A stretch of DNA of 64,000 nt from Actinomadura sp. NBRC 104425 (GTDB lineage: Bacteria > Actinomycetota > Actinomycetes > Streptosporangiales > Streptosporangiaceae): NCBI RefSeq assembly GCF_030269545.1, contig NZ_BSTN01000012.1, forward strand, positions 62,001 to 126,000. The letters run 5' to 3'. The notes below the pieces were generated by a model that saw nothing but the letters and a program-made list of their open reading frames with translations, was not told the origin of the DNA and searched no databases. A program made the translations under genes and the position numbers. This document shows positions 17,201-25,780 of this stretch, piece after piece; the first letter of the stretch is position 1; each line of letters starts with the position of its first letter.

Positions 17201-20200
17201 CGCCGCCTCGGCCGTCAACACGGCCAGGCAGCGGTCGAACACCTCGGGATGCAGCAGGTAGTGGCGGCTGCCCCGGTCGGCCCCGGCCACCTGCGCGGAC
17301 GGCCCGGTCAGCGGGGCGGGCGGCGGGCGGTGGTCGGCGCCGACGTCCGCGACGGCCAGCCGCGTCCAGGTGCCGGCGGGGGTGCGCGCGTGGATCTCGA
17401 CGCGGTGGTCGTCCTCGGTGAAGGTGGTGGTGACGGTGGTGTGCTCGGTCAGCGCGAGCGGCCGCTCCATGCTCAGGCCGGTGACGCGCATCCGCCGGTC
17501 GCCGAGCGCGGCGGCGCCCGCCGCCAGGGCCATTTCGGCGGCGGCCGCGGCGGGCAGGATGTTCGCCCCGTGGACGCGCACGTCCGCCAGCCACGGCTGC
17601 GCGGCGGTGCCGACGTCGGCGCGCCAGGCGTGCCGGTGCTCGCCGGGCAGTTCGACATGCGCGCCGAGCAGCGGGTGCTCGTCGCGGCTCCCGGTGCGGC
17701 GGCGGGACAGGTCCACCCAGTGGCGTTCGTGCCGCCACGGCGAGTGCGGCACGTCGATCACGTCGCCGTCGGACGGGACGGCCGTGGCGTGGCCCTGGCA
17801 GGCGAGGGCGCCGAGCTGGGCGTGGAAGGTCAGCGTGTCGTCGGTCTGCTTCCCCTTGGGGGCGCGTTTGAGGGTGTGGGTGACGAACGCGCCGGTGCCC
17901 TCCAGGGTCTCGCCGAGCGCGTGCGTCAGCAGCGCGTGCGCGTTGACCTCGACGAACGTGCGGAAGCCGTCTTCGGACGCGGCCGTCACCGCGTCGGTGA
18001 GCCGCACCGGGTTGCGCAGGTTCGCGGCCCAGTGGTCGGCGCCGAGCGAGGGCGCGTCGTGCAGGTAGGCGCGCGGGTCGTCCAGCGCGGTCGTGTAGAA
18101 GCGGACGCCGTCGGCGAGGGGCGTGCCGGGTTCGGCGCCGACCTCGGCGAGCTGCTCGCGCAGCTCCGGCACCAGCGGATCGACCTGCGGGGAGTGGCCC
18201 GCGCCCTCGGCCTTGACCATGCGGGCCAGCCGGCCCTCCGCCTCGGCCCGCGCCACGACCTCGGCGATCTGGTCGGCGTCGCCGGTGACGACGGTCTGCC
18301 GGGGCGAGGAGTGGACGGCGGCGTGCACGTCCGGCAGCCCGCTCGCCAGCCGCTCCGCTTCGGCGGCGGACGCGCCCAGCACCGCCATGGCGCCGCCGCC
18401 GACCAGCCGGGTCAGCAGCCGGGACCGGCGGTGGATCACCCGGACGCCGTCCGCCAGGGTGAGCGCCCCGGCCACGACGGCGGCGGCGACCTCGCCCATC
18501 GAATGGCCGATCACCGCGCCCGGCGTCACCCCGTACGACGCCCACGTGCGGGCCAGCCCGATCTGCACGGCGAACAGCGCGCACATCGACTCGACCGGGC
18601 CGCCCGGTGCGGCGCCCGACTCCAGCAGGTCCCAGATCGCGGGGCCGCCCTCCTCGGCGAACAGCGCGTCCAGGTCGTCGATGGCCTCGGCGAACGCGGG
18701 CTCCTCCTCCAGCAGGGCCTGGCCCATGCCGGCGCGTTGCGCCCCGTACCCGGAGAACACCCACACGGGTGCGCCGGGCACGCCGAGCGCGGTGCCGGTG
18801 ACGACTCCGGGGTGGGGACGGCCCTCGGCCAGCGCGGCGAGCCCGTCCAGCAGCCCGGCCCGGTCGCGGGCGGCGACGGCGGCGCGGGCCCGGCCGCGTC
18901 CGTTTCGGCGGTGCAGGGTGCGGGCGAGGTCGGCCAGCGACACCTCGTCGCGGCCGCCCAGCCACTCGGCGAGCACGGCCGCGTGGTCGCGGACGCGGTC
19001 GCCGGCCGTGTCCGACAGCAGGAACAGCCGCGTCGCGGCGGGAGGCGAGGGGCGCGGCGCGGGCTCGGGCGCCTCCTCCAGGATGAGATGCGCGTTCGTC
19101 CCGCCGAAGCCGAAGCCCGACACGCCCGCCAGCGCGGGACGGTCCCGCTCCGGCCACGGCGTCTCGTCCGCCACCACCCGCAGCCGCAGATCGTCGAACG
19201 GGATGTGCGGGTTGGGCTCCTTGTAGTGGATGCTCGGCGGGATCACCCGGTGGTGCAGGGCGAGCACGGTCTTGACCAGCGCCGCCGCGCCCGCCGCCGA
19301 CTCCAGGTGCCCGAGGTTGGACTTGACCGACCCGATCAGCAGCGGGGCATCGGCGTCCCGGCCCGCGCCGAGCACCTCGCCCAGCGCGGACGCCTCGATC
19401 GGGTCGCCGAGGAACGTGCCGGTGCCGTGCGCCTCCACGTAGTCGACGTCGCGCGGATCGACGCCGGCCGCCGCGTACACCTGCCGCAGCAGCGCCTTCT
19501 GCGCCTCGGAGTTGGGGGCGACCAGGCCGTTGGAGCGCCCGTCGGAGTTGACGCCGCTGCCGCGGATCACCGCCAGCACCCGGTCGCCGTCGCGCCGCGC
19601 GTCCGACAGCCGCTTGAGCACCAGCGCGCCGCAGCCCTCGGCGCGCACCATGCCGTCGGCCGACGCGTCGAACGCCTTGCAGCGCCCGTCGGCGGCGGTG
19701 CCGCCCGCCTGGTCGAACGTCATCGTGATCGTCGGGGACAGCAGCACGTTGACGCCGCCCGCCAGCGCCACGTCCGCCTCCCCGTCGCGCAGCGCCCGCA
19801 CCGCCAGATGCGCCGCCACCAGCGACGACGAGCACGCGGTATCGACGATCATGCTGGGGCCGCGCAGGTCCAGCAGGTACGACAGCCGGCCCGCGACGAT
19901 GCTGAGCGCCGCGCCCGTCGCGGTGAACGCCTCCAGCGCGGCCAGGTCGGAGGCGGTGAACGCGGCGTACTCGGGCGCCGACACGCCCACGAACACGCCC
20001 GTGCGGGAGCCGCGCAGCGCCGCCGGGCCGAGCCCCGCGTGCTCGAACGCCTCCCAGGCCACCTCCAGGACGAGCCGCTGCTGCGGGTCCATCACGGCGG
20101 CCTCGCGCGGGGTGATGCCGAAGAACTCGGCGTCGAACGCGGCGACGTCGTCCAGGAAGCCGCCCAGCCGGGTGGTGGCGGCGAGCCGGTCGGCCACCTC

Positions 20201-20692
20201 GGGGGACCCGTCGTCGAACGGCGCCCAGCGCTCCTCGGGCACTTCGCGGATCGCGTCGCCGCGCCCGGTCAGGAACCGCCAGTACTCGCCCGGGCCGCAC
20301 AGGTCGCGGTCGCCGCCGGGGAAGCGGCAGCCGACGCCGATCACGGCGATCGGCTCGTCCGCGCGCGGCCGCTCGGCCGGCGGCGCCGCCTGTTCCGGGG
20401 CCTGTTGCGGGCGGTCGCCGGAGACGAGCGCGGCCGACAGCCGGTCGATCGTCGGATGCTCCCAGACGAGCGTCGCGGGCAGCGCCCGGCCGAGCAGCCG
20501 TTCCAGCTCCCCCGCGACCGCCACCGCGTCACGCGAGGCCAGCCCGAACTCCTCCAGGGGGCGGGCGGTGTCGATGTCGGCGGCGGGGACGCCGGAGCGG
20601 CGCGCGATCTGCTCGACCAGAAACCGGCGAACCGAATCCTCGCTGATCCGCGTGCCGTCTGGCGCGGCTCCGGAACGATCGGTGCTCTGCAT
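14225..20692 (-). CDS. Type I polyketide synthase (ACP-KS-AT-DH-KR-ACP-ACP*-TE)
   Basis: A ~2155-residue single-module PKS. Domains from the N-terminus by genome position: carrier domain ~20670-20450 (G-L-A-S-R, Ser at ~20540); KS ~20370-19090 with Cys in D-T-A-C-S-S-S and His in E-A-H-G-T-G-T and K-S-N-L-G-H; AT ~18780-17900 with G-H-S-M-G-E and the specificity motif G-A-G-H; DH ~17670-17000; KR ~16990-15800 with G-G-Y-G-G-I-G and a Ser-Tyr-Asn triad; carrier ~15610-15400 with G-L-D-S-L; a carrier-like fold ~15290-15090 lacking the Ser; TE ~15020-14230 with G-W-S-F-G-G and G-A-H-H. No ER is present. An N-terminal ACP and C-terminal TE around one condensation module is a Pks13-like plan, and a FadD32-like ligase is at 29850. 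ATG 20692 is chosen; GTG 20758 is the alternative. Confidence 0.93.
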   Translation of the reverse strand: MQSTDRSGAAPDGTRISEDSVRRFLVEQIARRSGVPAADIDTARPLEEFGLASRDAVAVAGELERLLGRALPATLVWEHPTIDRLSAALVSGDRPQQAPEQAAPPAERPRADEPIAVIGVGCRFPGGDRDLCGPGEYWRFLTGRGDAIREVPEERWAPFDDGSPEVADRLAATTRLGGFLDDVAAFDAEFFGITPREAAVMDPQQRLVLEVAWEAFEHAGLGPAALRGSRTGVFVGVSAPEYAAFTASDLAALEAFTATGAALSIVAGRLSYLLDLRGPSMIVDTACSSSLVAAHLAVRALRDGEADVALAGGVNVLLSPTITMTFDQAGGTAADGRCKAFDASADGMVRAEGCGALVLKRLSDARRDGDRVLAVIRGSGVNSDGRSNGLVAPNSEAQKALLRQVYAAAGVDPRDVDYVEAHGTGTFLGDPIEASALGEVLGAGRDADAPLLIGSVKSNLGHLESAAGAAALVKTVLALHHRVIPPSIHYKEPNPHIPFDDLRLRVVADETPWPERDRPALAGVSGFGFGGTNAHLILEEAPEPAPRPSPPAATRLFLLSDTAGDRVRDHAAVLAEWLGGRDEVSLADLARTLHRRNGRGRARAAVAARDRAGLLDGLAALAEGRPHPGVVTGTALGVPGAPVWVFSGYGAQRAGMGQALLEEEPAFAEAIDDLDALFAEEGGPAIWDLLESGAAPGGPVESMCALFAVQIGLARTWASYGVTPGAVIGHSMGEVAAAVVAGALTLADGVRVIHRRSRLLTRLVGGGAMAVLGASAAEAERLASGLPDVHAAVHSSPRQTVVTGDADQIAEVVARAEAEGRLARMVKAEGAGHSPQVDPLVPELREQLAEVGAEPGTPLADGVRFYTTALDDPRAYLHDAPSLGADHWAANLRNPVRLTDAVTAASEDGFRTFVEVNAHALLTHALGETLEGTGAFVTHTLKRAPKGKQTDDTLTFHAQLGALACQGHATAVPSDGDVIDVPHSPWRHERHWVDLSRRRTGSRDEHPLLGAHVELPGEHRHAWRADVGTAAQPWLADVRVHGANILPAAAAAEMALAAGAAALGDRRMRVTGLSMERPLALTEHTTVTTTFTEDDHRVEIHARTPAGTWTRLAVADVGADHRPPPAPLTGPSAQVAGADRGSRHYLLHPEVFDRCLAVLTAEAARADEGVWLPESIGGLGVYGPTHRGGHVRTEIKPVGEGLLGALQLLGPDGDVLAEATEIALRKVERADVPVPLTDKIAEVVWDEQPAPAPAGPRDWLLLADRDDALAAAVASELEAHGHRVVRGELSAEPPAVPGDAAGVLVVPPPDLVDEQLVLTVAGVARALPDTARLWVATRRALPVEDGESGEPNQGFVRALTRVLAFERPALRATLVDVDRPADLVDELLGDGAAREVAWRRGVRRVARLARAQLPAAEGRPRRVVRRGGAYIITGGYGGIGLVTARLLAERGAGRLVLSGRSGPDADAEKEITRLRESGVDVDVVLGDIAAPGTADRLVAAARDGGKRLCGVVHGAGVLADGLIADLRADDLHRVWAAKVEGARALSAATWDLDLDWFVTHSSAAALLGSPGQAAYAAANAALDALAAYRRAHGRPATTVNWGTWSRVGGAAKLSVAVLDPISPEEGAEALEALLAADRPATGVLRFDAAAAVELFPEITDMPYFAALTEAAAAAQGSGADDWPGIDEIRRLDAAEARAAIAARVRHRIASVLGFDPERLDPSVPLTDLGLDSLVAVRIKSGVEHDLGLTVPPSVLLKGASVDVFEEWAAGELGLASAAPPASPSATANAVNGYVMPRDAAERLAVRIFEDVLGLDRVSVTADLFADLGGGDEHADRIVARVAAEFGGEVTRGELLAVPTAEHVAGFLRAADERAARQMIRPLRAAGTRRPLFVAHPAGGTTACYRQLAALLGDDQPVHGLERFDDAPPVTERAARYAERLVEAQPEGAFRLGGWSFGGVLAYETARQLTAAGREVELVALFDAGLPLPVDDESDTLARRFAAFVDYVNQTYDLDIVLSYEELSGLSEDEQFALVMERAAPLVDHIPPAALTHQLTSHQDTRSLEAYQPQPYDGRVVLYRAPEKTPWTVQDARYVLDATNGFGPLCPNLEIVPIPGAHHLNLLDPPAVHVLAADLGERLAVGATDEDGLPATAPAP

Positions 20693-20800
20693 GCGTGCGG
20701 ATCCCCCAATGAATCCAGGATCGTTCGAAGCGGAGGGTCCACCTTGTCCTACGATCACCGGCCCCCGATGCGCATCCAGACCACTTTCTTCGGGGCTTGC

Positions 20801-20818
20801 TTGTCACCGCCATGACAA
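20801..20818. promoter_or_regulatory. Inverted repeat TTGTCA-N6-TGACAA in PKS/MFS divergon
   Basis: A perfect 6-bp (7-bp with flanking C/G) inverted repeat with spacer CCGCCA in the 310-bp divergent promoter region of the PKS and the MFS exporter. Nearly the same 18 bp occurs at 31849-31866 upstream of the acyl-AMP ligase. Shape and spacing fit a dimeric repressor's operator. Confidence 0.65.
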
Positions 20819-21002
20819 GACCCCACGCCCGCCGCTGTGGCCTCATGGGATAGTTGGACGACCCGGTCCGAGCACAAGGAACGGTGACCACCCGCAAACA
20901 AACCGTCACAATAGCCACTCACGCTTGTAGGGGGAAGCGGCCCGTTTCCCCGCGTTCCGGCCCGGCCGTCCGGGCCCAGGGGAAGAGCGCCGCGCAGGTG
21001 CG

Positions 21003-23564
21003 TTGACCCACGGCCGATACAGATGGGCGCTGGCGGTCGTCGCCGTCAGCGCGTTCATGATCACCATGGACAACACGGTGGTCGCCAACGCCCTGCCCAC
21101 GATCATGGCCGACCTGCACATGTCCGCCACGGCCAAGGACTGGGTCGCCACCGGCTACATCCTGATGTTCTCCTGCCTGATGATCGCGGGCGGGCGGCTG
21201 ACCGACGTGTACGGCTGCCGGATCACGTTCGTGTCCGGCATGACGGTGTTCACGGCGGCGTCCGCCGCCTGCGGTCTGGCGCCCGATGCGACCGTGCTGG
21301 TCCTGGCCCGGGTGGCGCAGGGGGCGGGCGCCGCGCTGGCGCTGCCCGCCACCCAGGTCATGGTCACCGTGGGCCGCAGCGACAAACAGCGCTCGCTCGG
21401 CATGATCGTGTGGGTGGGCGCGGGCTCGGCCGCCACCGCCCTCGGCCCCACCATCGGCGGGCTCATCGTCCAGCACTGGCACTGGGGCTGGATCTTCCTC
21501 ATCAACATCGTGCCGGGCGTCCTGGTCATCCTGCTCGGCCTGGTCGTGCTGACCGGCCACGGCGAGAACGCCGACGCCCGGGTGGACCTGCCCGGCGTGC
21601 TGATCTCGGCGACCCTGCTGTTCGCCTTCACCTACGGGCTCGAGGAGGGGCGCACGATCGGCTGGACCGACCCGTCCGTCCTCAGCGTGTTCGCCCTGGT
21701 GCTGATCGCCCTGGTCTGCTTCGTGGCGGTGGAGAGCTGGGCCCCCGACCCCATGATCGACCTGCGGTTCTTCCGCAACCGGGTGTTCACCGGGGGCCTG
21801 CTGTCGCAGATGCTCTACGGCATCGGCTTCAACGGCATGATCTTCTACTCGGCCACGTTCCTGCAGCGCTACCTGGGCTTCACCCCGCCCGAGGCGGGCC
21901 TGGTCATGCTGCCCCCGTCCATCGCCATCATGGTGCTGACCCCCGTCGGCTTCTGGCTGGCCGCCAAGGCCGGGCCGCGCGGCGCCATCGGCGGCGGCAT
22001 GGCGCTGATGGCGTTCGGCATGTTCCTGTTCGCCACCCTGCGGCGCGGCGACGGCTACGCCGAGCTGATGCCCGGCGTGATGATCGTCGGCGCCGGGGCG
22101 GCTCTCGCCATGCCCCTGGTGATGTACGTGCTCAAGGCGATCCCCGAGCACCAGGCCGGCGTGGCCAGCGGCATCATCAACGTGATCCGCGAGGCGTCCG
22201 GCGCGTTCGGCATCGCCATCGTCGGCCTGCTCGTCCACGAGGTGCCGGAGCCCGGCGCGAGCGCCGAGAGCCTGGAGACCTTCCGCCAGGGCACCGCCTC
22301 CGGCCTCATCGTCGGCGCCGCGGCCGTGCTGATCGGCGGCGTCATCTGCGCTCTGACCCTCCCCAGCAAACGCGGCTGGCTGGGCCCCAAACACGGCAAG
22401 CACTCCACCCCCGTGGAAGCCGCCCCCGCCCCCGAACCCGCCCTGGCCGCCCCCGTCCCCGCCACGCGCCAGGCCTCTGCCCACCGCGCGGACACCGCCG
22501 GGGCGGCACACCCCCACGCCCCCTTGACCCGTCACAGGGCGGCACCACCCGCCGCGCAACCGCACGCCCCCGCACCCCGCAGGCCGGCGCCCCCTGAACA
22601 CCTCCCACCGCCCCACCGCGTCGCACCACGCGTGTCCCCCCGATACGGCCAACGACGCCACACCAACCCCATCGGCGACGCGATGCCGCCCAGCCCTCCC
22701 GAATCGGGACACCCCTGGGGCACACCCCCCAACGCCGTGCCCACACACGGGCAACTACCAGACGACACCGGACCAACTCAGGACGTCACCCGAGCCGCAA
22801 ACGCGCTGCCGCCCGGCGACGTACCGCCGCCCACCGACACGGCACACGCACACAGGCCCCTACCAGGCGACGCCGAAGCACCCCAAGACGTCACCCGAAC
22901 CCCAACCGGGGGCGGTCAGCTCCAACAGACCCAACCCCCCAGTGACGCTGCGCCACACCCCACCAAAACGGCGCCACCTCACGACATGCCCACACACGGA
23001 GCACCACCAAGCAACACCGCCCCAACTCGGGCCATCGCCCCAACCCACGACGCAATGCCACCCGGCAACACCCCCTGGGACACACCACCGCCCACCCAAA
23101 CACCACCACCCAACGCGGCACACGCACACAGGCCGCTACCAGGCGACGCCGGAGCATCCCAAGACGTCACCCGAACCCGCGACGCCCAACCCCCAACCGG
23201 GGGCAGTCCGCTCCAACAGACCCCAGCCCCCAGTGACGCTGCGCCACGCCCCACCGAAACGGCGCCACCTCACGACGCGCCCACACACGGAGCACCACCC
23301 GACGCGGCACACGCACACGGGCCGCTACCAGGCGACGCCGGAGCCCGGGGCCGTGAAGCCATGCCCCCGACCGGGGGCGGGCCACACCGGGACGACCTAC
23401 CCCCTGGCGGTGCGCCCCGCTCCGAGACTGCGGCGTCCGGTGAGGCGACGTCACGTAGCCCCTTCCCTCCGCCACCCGAAGGCTGGTACCACCCGTACAT
23501 CCCCGAGGACGACACCGATCCGTGGGGCGAGTGGGAGGCGCCCCGCCGCGGCGACGCCTGGTGA
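21003..23564 (+). CDS. MFS transporter (DHA2/EmrB-QacA type) with long repetitive tail
   Basis: An 853-residue protein. Residues ~1-460 are a 14-helix DHA2 drug:H+ antiporter with the family signatures M-D-N-T-V-V-A-N-A-L-P in helix 1, G-R-L-T-D-V-Y-G-C-R-I in the 2/3 loop and the helix-5 motif around G-P-T-I-G-G-L. Residues ~470-853 are a hydrophilic Pro/Thr/His/Ala tail containing an imperfect tandem repeat; this is far longer than normal for the family. The TTG start at 21003 is used because it precedes the first helix closely; the ribosome site is weak. It is divergent from the PKS and 9 bp upstream of the glycosyltransferase, so it likely exports the PKS product or a glycosylated form. 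Confidence 0.88.
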   Translation: MTHGRYRWALAVVAVSAFMITMDNTVVANALPTIMADLHMSATAKDWVATGYILMFSCLMIAGGRLTDVYGCRITFVSGMTVFTAASAACGLAPDATVLVLARVAQGAGAALALPATQVMVTVGRSDKQRSLGMIVWVGAGSAATALGPTIGGLIVQHWHWGWIFLINIVPGVLVILLGLVVLTGHGENADARVDLPGVLISATLLFAFTYGLEEGRTIGWTDPSVLSVFALVLIALVCFVAVESWAPDPMIDLRFFRNRVFTGGLLSQMLYGIGFNGMIFYSATFLQRYLGFTPPEAGLVMLPPSIAIMVLTPVGFWLAAKAGPRGAIGGGMALMAFGMFLFATLRRGDGYAELMPGVMIVGAGAALAMPLVMYVLKAIPEHQAGVASGIINVIREASGAFGIAIVGLLVHEVPEPGASAESLETFRQGTASGLIVGAAAVLIGGVICALTLPSKRGWLGPKHGKHSTPVEAAPAPEPALAAPVPATRQASAHRADTAGAAHPHAPLTRHRAAPPAAQPHAPAPRRPAPPEHLPPPHRVAPRVSPRYGQRRHTNPIGDAMPPSPPESGHPWGTPPNAVPTHGQLPDDTGPTQDVTRAANALPPGDVPPPTDTAHAHRPLPGDAEAPQDVTRTPTGGGQLQQTQPPSDAAPHPTKTAPPHDMPTHGAPPSNTAPTRAIAPTHDAMPPGNTPWDTPPPTQTPPPNAAHAHRPLPGDAGASQDVTRTRDAQPPTGGSPLQQTPAPSDAAPRPTETAPPHDAPTHGAPPDAAHAHGPLPGDAGARGREAMPPTGGGPHRDDLPPGGAPRSETAASGEATSRSPFPPPPEGWYHPYIPEDDTDPWGEWEAPRRGDAW
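22842..23345 (+). repeat. Imperfect tandem repeat inside the MFS tail
   Basis: Two long copies (about 22850-23010 and 23128-23303) and the start of a third (from ~23315) repeat at a spacing of roughly 280 and 190 bp. They encode P-L-P-G-D-A followed by Q-D-V-T-R-T and T-A-P-P-H-D-x-P-T-H-G-A-P-P. Identity at DNA level is high, so the duplication is recent or homogenised. Confidence 0.75.
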
Positions 23565-23573
23565 GGAGGACCG

Positions 23574-24815
23574 TTGAGCCGCCGAATTGTGATCTTCGCC
23601 GCGGGGTCGCGCGGCGACGTCCAGCCGTGCGCGGCGCTCGGGCGGGCGCTGGCCGCACGCGGGCATCACGTCCGCCTGGTCGCCAGCAGCCGCTACGCCC
23701 CCCTCGCCCTCGCCGCCGGGCTCGACCTGGCGCCGCTCACCGCCGACCCCACCGAGATCCTCAACTCGGACGCGGGGCAGGAACTGCTCGCCGGGGGCCG
23801 CAACCCGGTGGCGTTCCTCGGCGGCTTCCGGCGCATCCTCGGCCCCATGGCCGAACGGCTGCTGAACGAATGCCGGGACGCCGCCAAAGACGCCGACCTC
23901 ATCCTCAGCCCCACACTGGGCCTGCTCGGACGCCACCTGGGTGAACACCTGGGCATCCCCTGGGCGCTGATCCACTTCCAGCCCAGCCAGCCCACGGGCG
24001 CGTTCCCGCACCCGTTCCTCCCCCAGGCGCGCGTGCTCGGCGCCTTGGGCAACCGGGCGAGTTACCTGGTCGTCGACCAGCTCGCCTGGCAGCTGTCCCG
24101 TCCGTTCATCAACGCGTGGCGCCGCGACGCCCTCGCGCTACCGGAACTGTCCGTGCGCGGCCCCATGCACGAAGCGCGCCGCGAGGGCCGCCCCGTGCTG
24201 GCGTGCTTCAGCCCATGCGTCGTCCCCCGCCCCCGCGACTGGCCCCGGTACGTGCATGTGACGGGCTACTGGTTCCTGGACGAGCCGTCCTGGCAGCCGC
24301 CCACCGAACTGAAGGACTTCCTCTCCTCCGGGACGCCACCCGTCTACGTGGGCTTCGGCAGCATGGTGCCCAAGGACCCGGTGATGACCGACCGCATCGT
24401 ACGTACGGCCCTGCGCCTGGCCGGGGTGCGCGGCATCGTCCAGGGCGACCCGTCCACATCCGACGACGACGTTCTCGCCGTGCAGGACGTGCCGCACTCG
24501 TGGCTGTTCCCCCAGACGGCGGCGGTCGTCCACCACGGCGGCGCCGGAACCACGGCCGCCGGGCTGCGCGCGGGTGTTCCCACGGTGGTGTGCCCGTTCT
24601 TCGGCGACCAGCCCTACTGGGCCGAACGCGTCGCCGCGTTGGGCGTCGGCCCGCGCCCCGTCCCCTTCCGCACCCTGACGGTGCCGCGCCTGGCCCAGGC
24701 CATCCGGCAAGCCGTCCAGGACGAGGACATCTGGCGACGCGCCACCGCCCTGGGCCGCCGCATCCGCACCGAAAACGGCCTGGAAAAAGCCTGCCTCATA
24801 ATCGACACCCTCTAA
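23574..24815 (+). CDS. GT1-family (UGT/sterol-type) glycosyltransferase
   Basis: A 413-residue GT-B enzyme. The N-terminal domain starts I-V-I-F-A-A-G-S-R-G-D-V-Q-P; the C-terminal nucleotide-sugar domain has the signature H-H-G-G-A-G-T-T-A-A-G-L-R-A-G-V-P followed by P-F-F-G-D-Q-P-Y-W, as in macrolide, sterol and mycobacterial glycolipid glycosyltransferases. It would transfer a sugar to a lipophilic hydroxyl acceptor; the 3-hydroxy lipid expected from the PKS is a plausible acceptor by context. The TTG at 23574 follows GAGGAGG. It is probably co-transcribed with the MFS exporter. Confidence 0.92.
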   Translation: MSRRIVIFAAGSRGDVQPCAALGRALAARGHHVRLVASSRYAPLALAAGLDLAPLTADPTEILNSDAGQELLAGGRNPVAFLGGFRRILGPMAERLLNECRDAAKDADLILSPTLGLLGRHLGEHLGIPWALIHFQPSQPTGAFPHPFLPQARVLGALGNRASYLVVDQLAWQLSRPFINAWRRDALALPELSVRGPMHEARREGRPVLACFSPCVVPRPRDWPRYVHVTGYWFLDEPSWQPPTELKDFLSSGTPPVYVGFGSMVPKDPVMTDRIVRTALRLAGVRGIVQGDPSTSDDDVLAVQDVPHSWLFPQTAAVVHHGGAGTTAAGLRAGVPTVVCPFFGDQPYWAERVAALGVGPRPVPFRTLTVPRLAQAIRQAVQDEDIWRRATALGRRIRTENGLEKACLIIDTL

Positions 24816-24942
24816 CCCCCCGCAGCACCCCGACCGGCCAGAACACCGCTCAGCCGCAACTCCGAGCAAGAACGACCGACACGACCCACACTGAAACAGG
24901 CCATAGCGGCGTGTCTTCCCGAGTGCGTGGCGGAAGTCGCGA

Positions 24943-24974
24943 TACAATTCTTTTGTCATGACAAGTCATGACAA
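24943..24974 (+). promoter_or_regulatory. Probable leaderless promoter and TGACAA repeats of SnoaL-like gene
   Basis: TACAAT at 24943-24948 is a good -10 box and places the transcript start at or just before ATG 24958; no ribosome site is present. The start codon lies inside a perfect 12-bp palindrome TTGTCATGACAA (24953-24964), followed by another TCATGACAA, giving three TGACAA-type half sites. They resemble the half sites of the 20801 and 31849 repeats but with different spacing. Confidence 0.5.
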
Positions 24975-25341
24975 CTTCGACGACCCGGCTGCCCTGTCCG
25001 CGCGGTTCGTGACCGCGTTCAACGCCGGGGACCTCAACCGACTCGACGCGCTCTACGAAGAGCGTGGTGTCGTGGTGCCCGTTCCCGGACACGCCGTCAC
25101 CGGTCCCGAACGTTCCGCCGCCAACCGCCATCTGCTCGGGCTCGGCCTGCCCATGGCCGCTGAGACGCGGCGTGTCTACGTGGCCGACGACATCGCGCTA
25201 CTGCTGGTCGACTGGTCGCTGAACGGCACCGGGCCGGACGGTCGCAAGATCGCCATGAAAGGGACCGCTACCGATGTGATCCGGCGTGGCGCTGACGGAA
25301 CGTGGCGTTACGTCATCGACAACCCGCACGGCATAGCCTGA
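24958..25341 (+). CDS. SnoaL-like/DUF4440 NTF2-fold protein
   Basis: A 127-residue NTF2-like protein with the usual F-V-T-A-F-N-A-G-D-L-x-x-L-x-x-L-Y-E opening, a small central strand set and a C-terminal R-R-G-A-D-G-T-W-R-Y-V-I-D-N-P end, which is full length for the family. Such proteins act as cyclases, isomerases or small-molecule binding proteins; no catalytic residue can be assigned. It is 140 bp downstream of the glycosyltransferase but appears to have its own leaderless promoter. Confidence 0.82.
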   Translation: MTSHDNFDDPAALSARFVTAFNAGDLNRLDALYEERGVVVPVPGHAVTGPERSAANRHLLGLGLPMAAETRRVYVADDIALLLVDWSLNGTGPDGRKIAMKGTATDVIRRGADGTWRYVIDNPHGIA

Positions 25342-25780
25342 CCGGAAGGCGCCGCCGCGCCTTTTCACACAGCAGGTTCTCCAAACGGGGGCGGGCAGGC
25401 CGTCCCGGTCAAGAATGGGGGGCGGCTGCCAGCCCGGCTCGGCGGGCCCGCCCCCCGAGCATTCGGCTGTCGCACAGCATGGCGCCGCGATGTTCCGGCT
25501 CAGGTGTATGCGGTCTTCGGGTGTCGACAAGGGGCCCTCACTAGGCGTCGGCCGAGCGGCGAGTGCGGCCGACCCCGGTCCCCTGACCATGCAGATCATC
25601 GGACTGCCCGAAAGAGACGTCCTGCGGCCAGGCGGTCGAGCTTGGAGTCCTCTTGCCCCTCTGCCAGAGCGCGACGGAGGTCGCGAGGCGACGTTGGCTG
25701 CAGGGGCGGCGTGCCTCATTGGGCCGCCGGCCGCACCCGACAGCGGCGCTACGCGGCGCGCGAGCGAGTACGCCGGAAGC
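25342..25780. other. Intergenic region, no supported gene
   Basis: About 440 bp between convergent SnoaL-like and MarR genes. Open frames here are short, lack ribosome sites and encode Arg/Ala-rich low-complexity sequence. No clear terminator hairpin or repeat was recognised. Confidence 0.5.

Noticed and set aside
14192-20815. Very long open frame (over 2200 codons) on the plus strand opposite the PKS
   Set aside because: It is the usual antisense shadow of a high-GC gene: Gly/Arg/Val/Ala-rich low-complexity protein without any domain, while the minus strand holds complete PKS motifs.
22842-23345. Repeats considered as a CRISPR array
   Set aside because: Units are long, of unequal spacing, in frame and protein-coding; no constant short repeat with unique spacers and no cas gene.
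24953-24974. Third full copy of the TTGTCA-N6-TGACAA operator
   Set aside because: Half sites match but spacing is 0 and 10 bp instead of 6, so it is reported only as related sequence.
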